Of a stretch of 64,000 nucleotides of DNA, positions 1 to 8,631 are shown piece after piece. The notes beneath the pieces were generated by a model that searched no databases, was not told the DNA's origin, and was given only the letters and a program-made list of their open reading frames with translations. Position 1 is the first letter of the stretch. The number at the start of each line of letters is the position of its first letter. Made by a program: the position numbers and the translations under genes. The stretch comes from Paenibacillus sp. Soil750 (lineage in GTDB: Bacteria; Bacillota; Bacilli; Paenibacillales; NBRC-103111), in assembly GCF_001428045.1 (NCBI RefSeq), contig NZ_LMSD01000012.1:620101-684100 (forward strand), read 5' to 3'.

Positions 1-925
1 TCAAATCAGCAATAGCAGTCTCCGAAACACCGCGTTGACGCAACAGTGGGATAAAATTGACCTTCATGTGATCCAAACCGATCTCTCCACCGTAACTCTT
101 GAGTCTAGCCCGAGTTGTATCCAAACCTAGAAGAAGTGATTCCCCATAGCCCCATTCCAGCATCTGCACGATCAGATCGGCTTCTTCCTCATCGCTGTGA
201 TATTTAAATCTGCCAATCGTATCGTACTCCAGATAAACACCGAATTGTGCAAGCTGTCGATGAACACTGTAATCGCCCAGTGTCCTGTCCAAATGACAGA
301 TGATCAGATTCTCTGGAGCAATGCCGCGTTTCATCAAATGTTCGGTCACAACAATCCCTTGGCGGTGGGTTTCCGTATGGCACATGATGGGAATCCCTGT
401 AGCGAGGGAGGCCATAGCTGCGGCATTCAACAGGTCGATACAAGTTGAACCCGGAGAGTCCTCATCAATTGCCGTTTTGATTAGTCCAGCTTTGGCGGTA
501 ATTTGGAACCGCGGATCCTGATTATCTGCATGGACATACATGCCATCTTCAATCTCAGCGATAAAGGTATTCGCCAAGCGCTCGATATCCCCGCGAAACA
601 GCCAATGATTGTCGGAATAAAAGCTTCTCTTGTGAAAACCGGTAGAGGCTATGATATGAATGCCTGTCTGCTTGGATACCTCAGACAACATATCTGCCAT
701 CCGTCCGCATCCGATAGGCTGGGCATCCACTATGGCTTCGCCCCCCAGGCTCTTGAATACCATTAATTCGTCCTTCGTCTGGCCAAAATCGTCAATTTGC
801 AGAACGGGATTAAGCCTTGAAGGCGTTCCTTCCGCAATGAAGAGATGTTCGTGGCTATGACAGAATCCTAGTTGTTCGTTAGGGATATCCCCTAAAACGG
901 TGCGAATAATTCCCGTAGCGGTCAC
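1..925 (-). CDS. Phosphotriesterase-family metal-dependent hydrolase (3' end outside window)
   Basis: An open frame runs off the left edge, so the C-terminus is missing. The translation has the layout of the phosphotriesterase/Php family: an early HSHEHL (HxH metal pair), a lysine in 'AGLIKTA' at the place of the carbamylated bridging Lys, 'MCHTETH' and 'ICHLDRT' for the two later His ligands, and 'LLGLDTT' for the Asp ligand. All binuclear metal ligands are therefore present. The family includes sugar-lactonases as well as phosphotriesterases; a lactonase would suit the dehydrogenase-rich neighbourhood, but that is inference. The start is uncertain. GTG at 925 gives the N-terminus 'TATGIIRTVLGDI', which fits family length, but no well-spaced ribosome site precedes it, and the frame is closed by a stop about 40 bases upstream. 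It has its own promoter and does not simply continue the malic enzyme transcript. Confidence 0.82.
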   Translation of the reverse strand, partial: MTATGIIRTVLGDIPNEQLGFCHSHEHLFIAEGTPSRLNPVLQIDDFGQTKDELMVFKSLGGEAIVDAQPIGCGRMADMLSEVSKQTGIHIIASTGFHKRSFYSDNHWLFRGDIERLANTFIAEIEDGMYVHADNQDPRFQITAKAGLIKTAIDEDSPGSTCIDLLNAAAMASLATGIPIMCHTETHRQGIVVTEHLMKRGIAPENLIICHLDRTLGDYSVHRQLAQFGVYLEYDTIGRFKYHSDEEEADLIVQMLEWGYGESLLLGLDTTRARLKSYGGEIGLDHMKVNFIPLLRQRGVSETAIADL

Positions 926-977
926 CCCCTGTAAACGCTTAATCCTTGTCGTAAATGATGAGCTCCATCACAACTTC

Positions 978-1006
978 ATTATAGAATTTAATTCTTTACT
1001 TGTAAA
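978..1006 (-). promoter_or_regulatory. Sigma-A type promoter of the phosphotriesterase-like gene
   Basis: On the minus strand TTTACA (1006-1001) and a perfect TATAAT (983-978) are separated by 17 bases, so transcription would start near 971, about 45 bases before the proposed GTG. The -35 box and the upstream part of the spacer lie inside the 50-base palindrome at 994-1043. This is a typical place for a repressor to act. Confidence 0.6.
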
Positions 1007-1043
1007 TATAAAATAAAATTTTATTTTATATTTACAAGTAAAG
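994..1043. repeat. Perfect 50-base palindrome (two 25-base arms, no spacer)
   Basis: Each arm begins CTTTACTTGTAAATATAAAA, and the right arm is its exact reverse complement. It overlaps the -35 region of the promoter at 978-1006 and abuts the hairpin that ends the malic enzyme transcript. It could be a large operator, an extension of the terminator, or a cruciform-forming element. No other copy was noticed in the window. Confidence 0.85.
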
Positions 1044-1081
1044 GCAGATCAACGATCTGCGTAAATCTGCGTAGATCTGCC
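1043..1081 (-). terminator. Hairpin after the malic enzyme gene, with a 10-base tandem repeat in the loop
   Basis: GGCAGATC (1043-1050) pairs with GATCTGCC (1074-1081) and is followed on the minus strand by TTTACTTG. The interior holds three near-identical 10-base units of the type gATCTGCGTA. It probably ends the operon that runs down to the malic enzyme. Confidence 0.55.
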
Positions 1082-1108
1082 TCTTCTCACTGTCTGTCTT
1101 GCCGTTAT

Positions 1109-2512
1109 CTAGCGAAAATCTGGCGGTATACGTCTTGCCATTCCCGTAAGAATAGCAGCCTCTATAACCGCGTGTCTGACTTTAGCTACGATCTGCTCAT
1201 TAAAAATACTCGGAATGATATAGAGTTCGTTCAATTCCCTATCCGAAACGACAGCGGCAATCGCGCGAGCTGCTGCCAGTTTCATCGGTTCATTGATATG
1301 ATGGGCCCTACAATCCAAAGCACCACGGAAAATGCCTGGAAATACAAGTACATTGTTGATTTGATTCGGATAATCGCTTCGACCGGTCGCGAGCACCCGA
1401 ACATAGGGCCCCGCTTCAATCGGATCGATTTCTGGATCAGGATTAGCCATGGCAAATACAATGTTATCAACCGCCATTTGCTGCATATCCTCTGCATGAA
1501 GCAGCCCGCCTCTCGATACCCCGATGAACACGTCTGCTCCACGAATCATTTCTTTTAAGCTGCCTGGCCGATTCTCCACTTGTTGTTGATCAGCGAGCCA
1601 TTGCCACATCGGCTGCGAATACTGTTCGCCACGAACAATAGCCCCCTCCCGATCAACAGGAACCAACTGCGTGACACCTGCTGACAGCAGCATTTTACAG
1701 ATAGAGACACCCGCGGCACCGATACCATTGACCACTACCCGAATCTGGTTGATTCGTTTCCCCACGAGCTTGAGCGCGTTCAACAATCCTGCAAGGACCA
1801 CAATGGCCGTACCATGTTGGTCGTCATGAAAGACAGGAATACTCAACAGCTCGGACAATCGGGCTTCGATTTCAAAGCAGCGGGGAGAACTGATATCCTC
1901 CAAATTAATACCGCCAAAGATTGGACTGATATTAACGATCGTACGAATGATTTCTTCCGTGTCCTTGGTATCTAGACAGATTGGGAACGCATCAACATCC
2001 GCTAACTGCTTGAACAGCATTGCCTTTCCCTCCATAACCGGAGCGGATGCGTGTGGACCGATATCGCCCAGTCCTAAAACGGCTGTTCCATCTGTAATAA
2101 CGGCTACCGTATTTCGTTTGATAGTAAGCGAATAAGCTTTACGGGTATCTTCATGTATCGCGGTGCAAACCCTTGCCACACCCGGTGTGTATACTCTTGA
2201 TAAATCGTCCCTGTTCTTGATCGGTATTTTCGGATGAATCGATATTTTTCCACCCAAGTGGGCCAGGAACGTTCGGTCGGACATATTGATAATTTTAACG
2301 CCGGCCAATTCTTTCAGAAATTCAGTGACCTGTGATTCCCCCTGATCCGATACCTGAACCGTAATGTCACGAATAGAGCTTTCTGATGTCGTCCGGATCA
2401 CGTCGATCGACGTCATATCGCCTCCGGCCTTACTGATCGCGGTCGCGACCTCGCCAAAATGATTCAGCTCATGGTTCAGCTCCAGACGAAGGATAATGCT
2501 GTTATACGCCAC
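1109..2512 (-). CDS. NAD(P)-dependent malic enzyme with N-terminal ACT domain
   Basis: Oxidative decarboxylation of malate to pyruvate. The 467-residue protein starts with an ACT-like regulatory domain (residues 1-75). The malic enzyme core follows: 'YTPGVA' with the catalytic Tyr near 108, a Lys near 163 in 'APVMEGKAML', 'HDDQHGTA' near 229-236, and a Rossmann 'GIGAAGVS' near 263-270. The start codon is GTG, 8-9 bases after a strong AAGGGGGAG ribosome site. It is the last gene of the minus-strand run of dehydrogenases and split transketolase, 46 bases after the aldehyde dehydrogenase stop, so it is probably cotranscribed. In this setting it would supply pyruvate and reducing power or balance C4 acids. 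Cofactor preference cannot be read reliably. Confidence 0.9.
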   Translation of the reverse strand: MAYNSIILRLELNHELNHFGEVATAISKAGGDMTSIDVIRTTSESSIRDITVQVSDQGESQVTEFLKELAGVKIINMSDRTFLAHLGGKISIHPKIPIKNRDDLSRVYTPGVARVCTAIHEDTRKAYSLTIKRNTVAVITDGTAVLGLGDIGPHASAPVMEGKAMLFKQLADVDAFPICLDTKDTEEIIRTIVNISPIFGGINLEDISSPRCFEIEARLSELLSIPVFHDDQHGTAIVVLAGLLNALKLVGKRINQIRVVVNGIGAAGVSICKMLLSAGVTQLVPVDREGAIVRGEQYSQPMWQWLADQQQVENRPGSLKEMIRGADVFIGVSRGGLLHAEDMQQMAVDNIVFAMANPDPEIDPIEAGPYVRVLATGRSDYPNQINNVLVFPGIFRGALDCRAHHINEPMKLAAARAIAAVVSDRELNELYIIPSIFNEQIVAKVRHAVIEAAILTGMARRIPPDFR

Positions 2513-2558
2513 CTAAATTTCTCCCCCTTCTATTCAACCCGTACTTCATGAAGCGTCA

Positions 2559-4004
2559 CTATCGTATATGAATCCCGATAAATTTGCTTTCCATCATATC
2601 TTGAATCGCATATTTGACGCCTTCCTTGCCGATTCCGCTTAACTTAACGCCACCATAAGGATGATTATCCTGTCGATACGTAGAAATCTCATTAATCCAG
2701 ACGCCGCCGGTAACTAACTGGTCAGCCAATCGCAAAGCGCGGTTGATATTATTCGTAAATACGCCGGCCTGAAGTCCAAAATCCGAATCATTCGCCATCC
2801 TAACCGCCTCCTCTTCCGTTTCAAACGGAATAATGGACACGATTGGCGCAAAGACCTCCTGACAGACGACTTTCATGTTTGATTTAACGTTAGCCAACAC
2901 CGTAGGCTCCATAACAGTCCCGTTCCGTCTCCCCCCCCTTAGAATAGCCGCCCCATCGAGTTCTGCTTCCCTTACCCAAGCCTCGGCGCGCTTCGCTTCG
3001 TCTTCGCTGATCATCGGCCCGATATCGGTCGACTCTAGCATTGGGTCCCCAACTTGTAACTGTTTAACTAGTTTCACGAATTTGACCAGGAAATCATTGT
3101 AGACAGAAGATTGAACGTAGATTCTTTGCACCGAGATGCAGGCTTGCCCGGAGAAAGCAAAGGCTCCCCTGACCAAGCCTGCAGTAGCCGCATCCAGATC
3201 AGCGTCGTCAAAGATAAGGTTTGGAGAGTTCGATCCGAGCTCGAGGGTCAATTTTTTGAGCCCTGCCCATTTTTGAATCTGAAGTCCGATCGGAACACTG
3301 CCTGTAAAGGAAACTTTGGCAATTCGTGGATCAGTAACGAGCGGCTCCCCGATGGTCGAGCCTCTTCCGAGCACGACATTCAGCGCCCCTTTGGGAAGTC
3401 CTGCCTCTGCGAATAAATGCGCCAATGCAATGGAAGACAAAGGCGTCTTGTCGGCAGGCTTTAATACAACGGTATTCCCCGCAGCAAAGGCCGGTGCCAG
3501 CTTATGAAGAACCAGATTCAACGGGAAGTTGAATGGCGTAATGGCCGCCACAACCCCTAACGGATAACGTCGTACCATCCCGATCCTGTTTTCGCCGCCG
3601 ACAGCAGCATCCATCGGTACGAGCTCGCCACCCAGCGCTTTAGCCTCATCCGAAGCAAATCGAAGGACCTGTACGGCGCGGCCAACCTCACCGCGTGCAT
3701 CACGAATCGGTTTGCCCGCTTCAAGCACAAGTGTTCTGGCGAATTCTTCGCTTCGCGCCTCTAATAAATCTGCGGTCTTGCGCAAGATGGCCGAGCGCTG
3801 ATAGGCTGGGATATGGCGCATAGTCTCATGAAATACACGTTCCGCGGTTGCAATCGCGCGGTCCAGATCGCCATCTTCCACGTAATCGATTTTCCCCACA
3901 ACTTCGCCGCTATAGGGATTTCGAACTTCCTTCGTCTGACGGCTGCCTCCTTTAAGCTCCTGTCCATCAATGATTGAACCTGCATGCATCACTTTACCAG
4001 ACAT
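2559..4004 (-). CDS. Aldehyde dehydrogenase (NAD(P)+), lactaldehyde/GapN-like subgroup
   Basis: A complete 481-residue ALDH. It has 'PFNFPLN' with the oxyanion Asn near 158, general-base Glu255 in 'LTLELGSNSP', and nucleophile Cys289 in 'FSGQACIS'. The 'ELGSNSP' variant, rather than ELGGKSP, is seen in lactaldehyde and phosphorylated-aldehyde dehydrogenases of the GapN/PhnY-like branch; that affinity is by eye only. It follows the transketolase C-subunit gene after 37 bases and precedes malic enzyme, so all are likely one transcript. A plausible role is oxidation of a short aldehyde (glycolaldehyde, glyceraldehyde or similar) released by or feeding the transketolase. The substrate is unknown. 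Confidence 0.9.
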   Translation of the reverse strand: MSGKVMHAGSIIDGQELKGGSRQTKEVRNPYSGEVVGKIDYVEDGDLDRAIATAERVFHETMRHIPAYQRSAILRKTADLLEARSEEFARTLVLEAGKPIRDARGEVGRAVQVLRFASDEAKALGGELVPMDAAVGGENRIGMVRRYPLGVVAAITPFNFPLNLVLHKLAPAFAAGNTVVLKPADKTPLSSIALAHLFAEAGLPKGALNVVLGRGSTIGEPLVTDPRIAKVSFTGSVPIGLQIQKWAGLKKLTLELGSNSPNLIFDDADLDAATAGLVRGAFAFSGQACISVQRIYVQSSVYNDFLVKFVKLVKQLQVGDPMLESTDIGPMISEDEAKRAEAWVREAELDGAAILRGGRRNGTVMEPTVLANVKSNMKVVCQEVFAPIVSIIPFETEEEAVRMANDSDFGLQAGVFTNNINRALRLADQLVTGGVWINEISTYRQDNHPYGGVKLSGIGKEGVKYAIQDMMESKFIGIHIR

Positions 4005-4041
4005 GTTTTCACTCCATTCCTTGTATTCTTCTTGGCATCTA

Positions 4042-5010
4042 TTAGAGCATCTTCTTTCTTGCTATCACTTTCCTTGCCTTCTCCGCCACATGTTCAGCAG
4101 TCAGACCGTACTTATTCAGCAATGCGCTATTAGAACCCGATTCTGAATTTTTATCCTGTACGCCGATCCTCTCCATGGGAACAGGGAAGTTTTCCACCAA
4201 TACCTCTGCCACGCTGCTGCTTAATCCGCCATAAATACTATGCTCTTCTGCAGTCACAACGGCCCCGGTTTTCCTTGCGGAGGCGATAATCGCTTCGGCA
4301 TCTAATGGTTTCACGGATGGCAAGTGAATCAGCTCAGCCGAAATCCCCTCCATCTTCAATAGTTCAACGGCTTCCAGGCAGCGACTGGTTTGTGTTCCGG
4401 TCGAAATAATTGTAACGTCCCTTCCAGAAACCAAGGTAACCCCTTTCCCAACTTGAAATCGGTAGCTTTGTTCATCAAACAGATCGGGATACGAATCGCG
4501 AGCCACTCGAATATAGACGGGGCCGTCATATTGATTGGCATATTCCATCATTTGCCGCAGTTCGACGGAATCGGCTGGTGCCAATACGACCATCCCAGGT
4601 TGTGTACGCATAATGGCCAAGTCTTCAAGCGATTGGTGAGTCTTTCCTGTACAGCCATTCAGAAGACCGCTATAGGCCCCAATCATCTTCACATTCATCT
4701 TTGGCTGCGCAATGCTTACCACAATTTGGTCAAAGGCGCGTTTGACGATAAATGCTGCAAACGAGCATACCCACGGCTGCAGTCCTACTGACGCCAAGCC
4801 TGCGGCGACACCCAGCATGTTTTGCTCGGCAATGCCCATTTGCAGAAATTTGCTTTCATTATTCTCTGCCACTTTATCCAGCTTGGTTGAGTTCGCTAAG
4901 TCACCATCCAAGGCGAATACTCGCGGATCCCGCTTTGATAGCTCGAGCAATTTGTCGCCGAATACGTCGCGCATGGAAACGAATTGAGGGGAAGTTGTCA
5001 TTTGACTCAT
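4042..5010 (-). CDS. Transketolase, C-terminal subunit (split type)
   Basis: 322 residues that cover only the pyrimidine-binding and C-terminal domains of transketolase. 'MGIAEQNMLG' supplies the Glu (near 62) that activates the thiamine aminopyrimidine. It must pair with the N-terminal subunit encoded directly upstream. The two frames overlap by 4 bases (5007-5010), so translation is coupled. Split transketolases are common in substrate-specific catabolic clusters and usually act beside, not instead of, the housekeeping one-chain enzyme. Thiamine diphosphate-dependent transfer of a two-carbon ketol unit is expected; donor and acceptor sugars are not evident. Confidence 0.93.
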   Translation of the reverse strand: MSQMTTSPQFVSMRDVFGDKLLELSKRDPRVFALDGDLANSTKLDKVAENNESKFLQMGIAEQNMLGVAAGLASVGLQPWVCSFAAFIVKRAFDQIVVSIAQPKMNVKMIGAYSGLLNGCTGKTHQSLEDLAIMRTQPGMVVLAPADSVELRQMMEYANQYDGPVYIRVARDSYPDLFDEQSYRFQVGKGVTLVSGRDVTIISTGTQTSRCLEAVELLKMEGISAELIHLPSVKPLDAEAIIASARKTGAVVTAEEHSIYGGLSSSVAEVLVENFPVPMERIGVQDKNSESGSNSALLNKYGLTAEHVAEKARKVIARKKML

Positions 5011-5864
5011 TGTACGTTGCCTCCTTGAAGTTCAGTTAAAGCAAGAGCCAGCTCCTGATCGGTAGGTATCTTGGAATGCCACAAATAATTGTTTTCCATA
5101 TAGTTGACGCCTTTGCCTTTGACGGTATGAGCCACAATAATCGTTGGTCTACCGGAAATTCGTTGTGCGTCACAAAGGGCTTTGATGATCTGTTTGAAAT
5201 CATGTCCATCGATAGAAATAACATGGAAGCCAAACGCTCCCCAGCGGGAGCTTGGGCTGAAGACAGGGATTTCCCTCGTTCTTCCTTCCGTCCCCTTCCA
5301 TCCATATTGCTGTAAATGATTGTAATCCAGGATGACTGTTAAATTGTCCAGGTTATACTTCACTGCAATGTCCGCGGCTTCCCAGACCTGGCCCTCTTGG
5401 GATTCTCCGTCGCCAATCATGCAATAGGTGCGAAATGGCTGCTGTTTAAGCTTGGCACCGAGCGCCATGCCGACAGCTGCTGAAATGCCCTGGCCCAGCG
5501 AACCGGTCGACATATCCAGACCCGGCAGCAAATTCATGTCCGGATGCGCCTGCAAACGTGAATCGATTTCATCGAACGTATGAAGCTCCTCTTTTGGAAA
5601 GTAGCCTCTTTCTGCTAGTGTGCTGTATAAGGCAATCGCTGAATGCCCCTTGGATAATACAAACCGGTCTCTTTCTTCCCAAGCTGGATTGTCGTGATCA
5701 ATCGTCATGACTTCGAAGTATAACGCCGTTAAGATGTCAATGGCCGACATGGGGCCGCCCAAGTGCCCCGCTCCCGCGTGATATACCGTCTTGACCACAT
5801 TTCTGCGGATTTCTGCTGCGAGCACCTTCAATTTCTCTATATTTTCGTTTGTCATATGTTCCAT
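5007..5864 (-). CDS. Transketolase, N-terminal subunit (split type)
   Basis: Thiamine-diphosphate-binding half of a two-subunit transketolase, 285 residues from ATG 5864. I chose this start because AGAGGAG lies about 9 bases before it and the protein then begins just ahead of the conserved part; a longer in-frame reading to 5975 would run through the operator. 'GAGHLGG' (31-37), 'SKGHS' (71-75) and 'GDGESQEGQ' (151-159, Mg/ThDP site) are intact. An exact copy of the LacI-type operator sits 31 bases upstream of the start. The transketolase, aldehyde dehydrogenase and malic enzyme genes therefore probably have their own regulated internal promoter. Confidence 0.92.
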   Translation of the reverse strand: MEHMTNENIEKLKVLAAEIRRNVVKTVYHAGAGHLGGPMSAIDILTALYFEVMTIDHDNPAWEERDRFVLSKGHSAIALYSTLAERGYFPKEELHTFDEIDSRLQAHPDMNLLPGLDMSTGSLGQGISAAVGMALGAKLKQQPFRTYCMIGDGESQEGQVWEAADIAVKYNLDNLTVILDYNHLQQYGWKGTEGRTREIPVFSPSSRWGAFGFHVISIDGHDFKQIIKALCDAQRISGRPTIIVAHTVKGKGVNYMENNYLWHSKIPTDQELALALTELQGGNVQ

Positions 5865-5894
5865 TCTCTTCACTCCTCTATAGGTTTTCACACC

Positions 5895-5910
5895 ATCTAA
5901 TCGATTAGAT
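5895..5910. promoter_or_regulatory. LacI-type operator, copy 1 (before split transketolase)
   Basis: Perfect palindrome ATCTAATCGATTAGAT, identical to copies at 10773-10788 and 11898-11913. It has the central CG and two-fold symmetry typical of LacI/GalR-family operators. It lies between the iron-type alcohol dehydrogenase stop and the transketolase start, marking an internal regulated promoter. Confidence 0.85.
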
Positions 5911-5965
5911 ATGTGATTGAAAAAGGGGATTATCATTTGAACTTCTTTCCCCCTTGTCTTCATAC

Positions 5966-7126
5966 TTATAAACAAGCTTTATAAATTTGACGAATCTCTT
6001 CTCTTGTGACTTTCTTGGGATGACATTCGATATCGAAATAATAGCCTGTAAGCGCGATGGAAGTTGCTTTATCAATATCATTCTCCGTCATGCCGAAGGT
6101 TGAGAATTTGACATGGAGATTGATATCCGACAACAGCTTGCTCACTAAGTCTGGACACTTCTCGGCTCTTTGTCGCAGTGATAACGAACTTATTGAAGGG
6201 TCCATAAGCGTAGAAATGGCAGCGAATTTCTCCAAATCAGACTGCCAGCTTACTTCCAGCACATTGACCATACATGCGGCGATGCTGTCACCATGCGGAA
6301 CCCCAAACATGCCGCCCACTGGCTGAGCTAAGGAATGCGGCAAAGTCACGCCAATATGAGCGATGGCAGACCCGGCAAGCGTACTTGCCCAAGCCAGATT
6401 CTCTCTGGCTTTCACATTGCCTCCATTCGCCACAGCCTCAGGAAGATTTCTAACAACAATGCTCATAGCTTCCCTGCTCACCATTGTCGTATAGGGATTC
6501 GCCTTTAAGCTGATGAAAGATTCAAGCGCATGGGCAAAAGCATCAAATCCTGTCGATGCGGTAATTTTGGAAGGCATGGATACCATCAATTCCGGATCCA
6601 CAATCGCCAGCCTCGGGAATATCCGCTCATTGACAATCGTGCTTTTCTCTTTCAATACAGGGTTATTCAAAACAGAGAAAGGCGTAGATTCCGAACCTGT
6701 TCCCGAAGTAGTAGGAATCGCAACAAGCGGCAGCGTATTACTTCCAGGCCGCAGTACGTCATGGTCATTGCGTTCTGTATAATCCCAGGAAGAACCTTGA
6801 CTATTAACCATGACAGCCAATCCTTTTCCATAATCGATTGCGCTTCCGCCGCCTATCGCGATTACGAAATCACACCGTTCAGCCTTAGCTTTCTGTGCCA
6901 TTTCGTCCACTTTAAAACAACTGGGATTTGGTTCAATATCAGCGAATATGACGCTCTCAATAAACACCTTTTTCAATTGAGCGGCGATTTGATCCCCTAG
7001 TCCAATAGAATTCATATAGGGATCAATGGCGATTGCCGCCTTCGTTCCTAATCCCTGTACATAATCTGCAATATGATTTACTTTGCCGGCACCGAATTCC
7101 ACTTTGGGCAAAAAACATGTAAACAA
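5966..7126 (-). CDS. Iron-containing alcohol dehydrogenase
   Basis: Group III (Fe-ADH) enzyme of about 386 residues. The N-terminal Rossmann part has 'IGGGSAID' near 91-98. The metal-site segments 'GFDAFAHALES' and 'PHSLAQPVGGMFGVPHG' provide the Asp and His ligands. A reading from ATG 7153 is possible and overlaps the preceding stop. However, GGAGGA stands 6 bases before a TTG at 7126 that gives the usual family N-terminus 'FTCFLPKVEFGAGKV', so I prefer TTG. The gene is tightly coupled to the aldehyde dehydrogenase upstream. The family reduces short aldehydes or oxidises primary alcohols and diols; a partner role with the adjacent aldehyde dehydrogenase (alcohol to aldehyde to acid) is likely but unproven. 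Confidence 0.87.
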   Translation of the reverse strand: MFTCFLPKVEFGAGKVNHIADYVQGLGTKAAIAIDPYMNSIGLGDQIAAQLKKVFIESVIFADIEPNPSCFKVDEMAQKAKAERCDFVIAIGGGSAIDYGKGLAVMVNSQGSSWDYTERNDHDVLRPGSNTLPLVAIPTTSGTGSESTPFSVLNNPVLKEKSTIVNERIFPRLAIVDPELMVSMPSKITASTGFDAFAHALESFISLKANPYTTMVSREAMSIVVRNLPEAVANGGNVKARENLAWASTLAGSAIAHIGVTLPHSLAQPVGGMFGVPHGDSIAACMVNVLEVSWQSDLEKFAAISTLMDPSISSLSLRQRAEKCPDLVSKLLSDINLHVKFSTFGMTENDIDKATSIALTGYYFDIECHPKKVTREEIRQIYKACL

Positions 7127-7145
7127 AGAGATTCCTCCATTTCCA

Positions 7146-8594
7146 TTATTCAAATAAATTCAGACAATTTCTAATGGCTACGCTTTTGGTTTGCGTTACT
7201 TCTTCCAATGCCCCAATGAGTCCCTCTCTGCCAAGGCCGCTCATCTTATACCCTCCGAAGAAAGCCGTATCTGGTCGATAGGTACCTGTATTGTTTACTG
7301 CGACGATACCCGATTCTATTTGATAAGACACACTCATCGCGCGATTTATATCTCTTGTAAACACGGAAGCATTCAAACCGTAAATGGAACTATTGGCAAT
7401 CTCAATAGCCTCTTCATCCGTGTTAAAAGAAATGATCGGAAACACAGGTCCGAAGATTTCCAAATCACGCGCCACTTCGAAAGTTGGTTCGACATTCGTT
7501 AATACCGTCGGCAAATACCACGTATTGTCTACAATCTCTGCGCCTAGAACTACTTTGGCGCCTTGACCTATCGTCGTTTGCACCTGGCTATGAACGGTTC
7601 GCAGCGCTTCTTCATCAATTAGAGGCCCCATGCCTACGCCACGATTTAATGGGTTGCCAACCTGGATTTGCTTTAAACGCTCCGTTAAAAGGTCAGTAAA
7701 ATCGTTAACCTTCGAACGATGAACAATCATGCGCTTATTCGCACAGCAGGTCTGACCATTCATTAATGTTCTGCCAAAAACCGTCTGCTCCACAGCCAGC
7801 TCAAGATCGGCATCCTCGAATACAATCAGAGGATCGTTCCCGCCAAGCTCAAGCTTCAAGCGACTCAAGTTTTTGGCAGCGTTTATGGCAGTTCTGATCC
7901 CTGTTTCTGTACTCCCCGTTAAGCTAATCGCATTGACCAAAGGACTTTGCGTCAGCATTTCTCCAACTACTTTACCCGCGCCCGTGATGATTTGCAGTAC
8001 ATTATCCGGTAAGCCCGCTTCATACAGCAGTTTAGTCATCTCCAGAATAGTTAGCGGCGCAACATTCGCTGGTTTGATAATGACGACATTGCCAGTTACG
8101 ATGGCAGGAGCGACTTTCTGGGAAAACAACTCCGCAGGAAAATTGAAAGGAACAACACCGACAATGACGCCAAGCGGCTCTTTACGTGTCAGATAAATAT
8201 CATTTTCTACGCCAGCTTGCTGATCCAGCGGGATATTCAGGCCGTACATCGTTTTGGCTTGCCCGACAAATGAATTGAATAGTCGTGCTACTGTTTCAAT
8301 CTCGCTTTCCGATTGGCCGATAGGCTTGCCTACCTCTTGGCTCAACAAAGAAGACAATCGCTCTTTATGTTGAAGGATGAGTTCCGAAAAACGAAGCATC
8401 GTCTCTCCCCTTTTCCAGAGCGGTGTGCGCGCCCATCCTTTTTTGGCCGACTGAGCTGCCTCCAGGGCATCTTGAACATCTTCACTTGTTGCAAAAGGTA
8501 CGCTATCAATAACCTGTTTCGTGGTCGGATTGCAGACCTCAACCGTTTTCCCATCTCTGCTAGCTCTCCATTTTCCATTCGTATACATGTCCAT
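7146..8594 (-). CDS. Aldehyde dehydrogenase (second copy in cluster)
   Basis: Complete 482-residue ALDH. It has 'PFNFPAE' (Asn151), 'LKLELGGNDP' (Glu249) and 'NGQTCCANKR' with nucleophile Cys283 followed directly by a second Cys. The sequence is clearly different from the ALDH at 2559-4004, so the two probably act on different aldehydes or steps. ATG 8594 has an AAGGAGAG ribosome site 7-8 bases upstream. The gene sits between a zinc-type dehydrogenase and the iron-type alcohol dehydrogenase in the same operon, with 37 bases to the gene before it. The substrate is not predictable from sequence. Confidence 0.9.
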   Translation of the reverse strand: MDMYTNGKWRASRDGKTVEVCNPTTKQVIDSVPFATSEDVQDALEAAQSAKKGWARTPLWKRGETMLRFSELILQHKERLSSLLSQEVGKPIGQSESEIETVARLFNSFVGQAKTMYGLNIPLDQQAGVENDIYLTRKEPLGVIVGVVPFNFPAELFSQKVAPAIVTGNVVIIKPANVAPLTILEMTKLLYEAGLPDNVLQIITGAGKVVGEMLTQSPLVNAISLTGSTETGIRTAINAAKNLSRLKLELGGNDPLIVFEDADLELAVEQTVFGRTLMNGQTCCANKRMIVHRSKVNDFTDLLTERLKQIQVGNPLNRGVGMGPLIDEEALRTVHSQVQTTIGQGAKVVLGAEIVDNTWYLPTVLTNVEPTFEVARDLEIFGPVFPIISFNTDEEAIEIANSSIYGLNASVFTRDINRAMSVSYQIESGIVAVNNTGTYRPDTAFFGGYKMSGLGREGLIGALEEVTQTKSVAIRNCLNLFE

Positions 8595-8631
8595 CGTTCA
8601 ACTCTCCTTATTGTTTAATCAACCCGCCTAA

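Noticed and set aside
994..1043. 50-base palindrome as a mobile miniature element or phage attachment site
   Set aside because: No target-site duplication, no transposase and no second copy in the window; its overlap with a promoter favours regulation.
5864..5975. 37-residue N-terminal extension of the transketolase N-subunit
   Set aside because: The extension would run through the LacI-type operator and a good ribosome site; family proteins begin at the later ATG.
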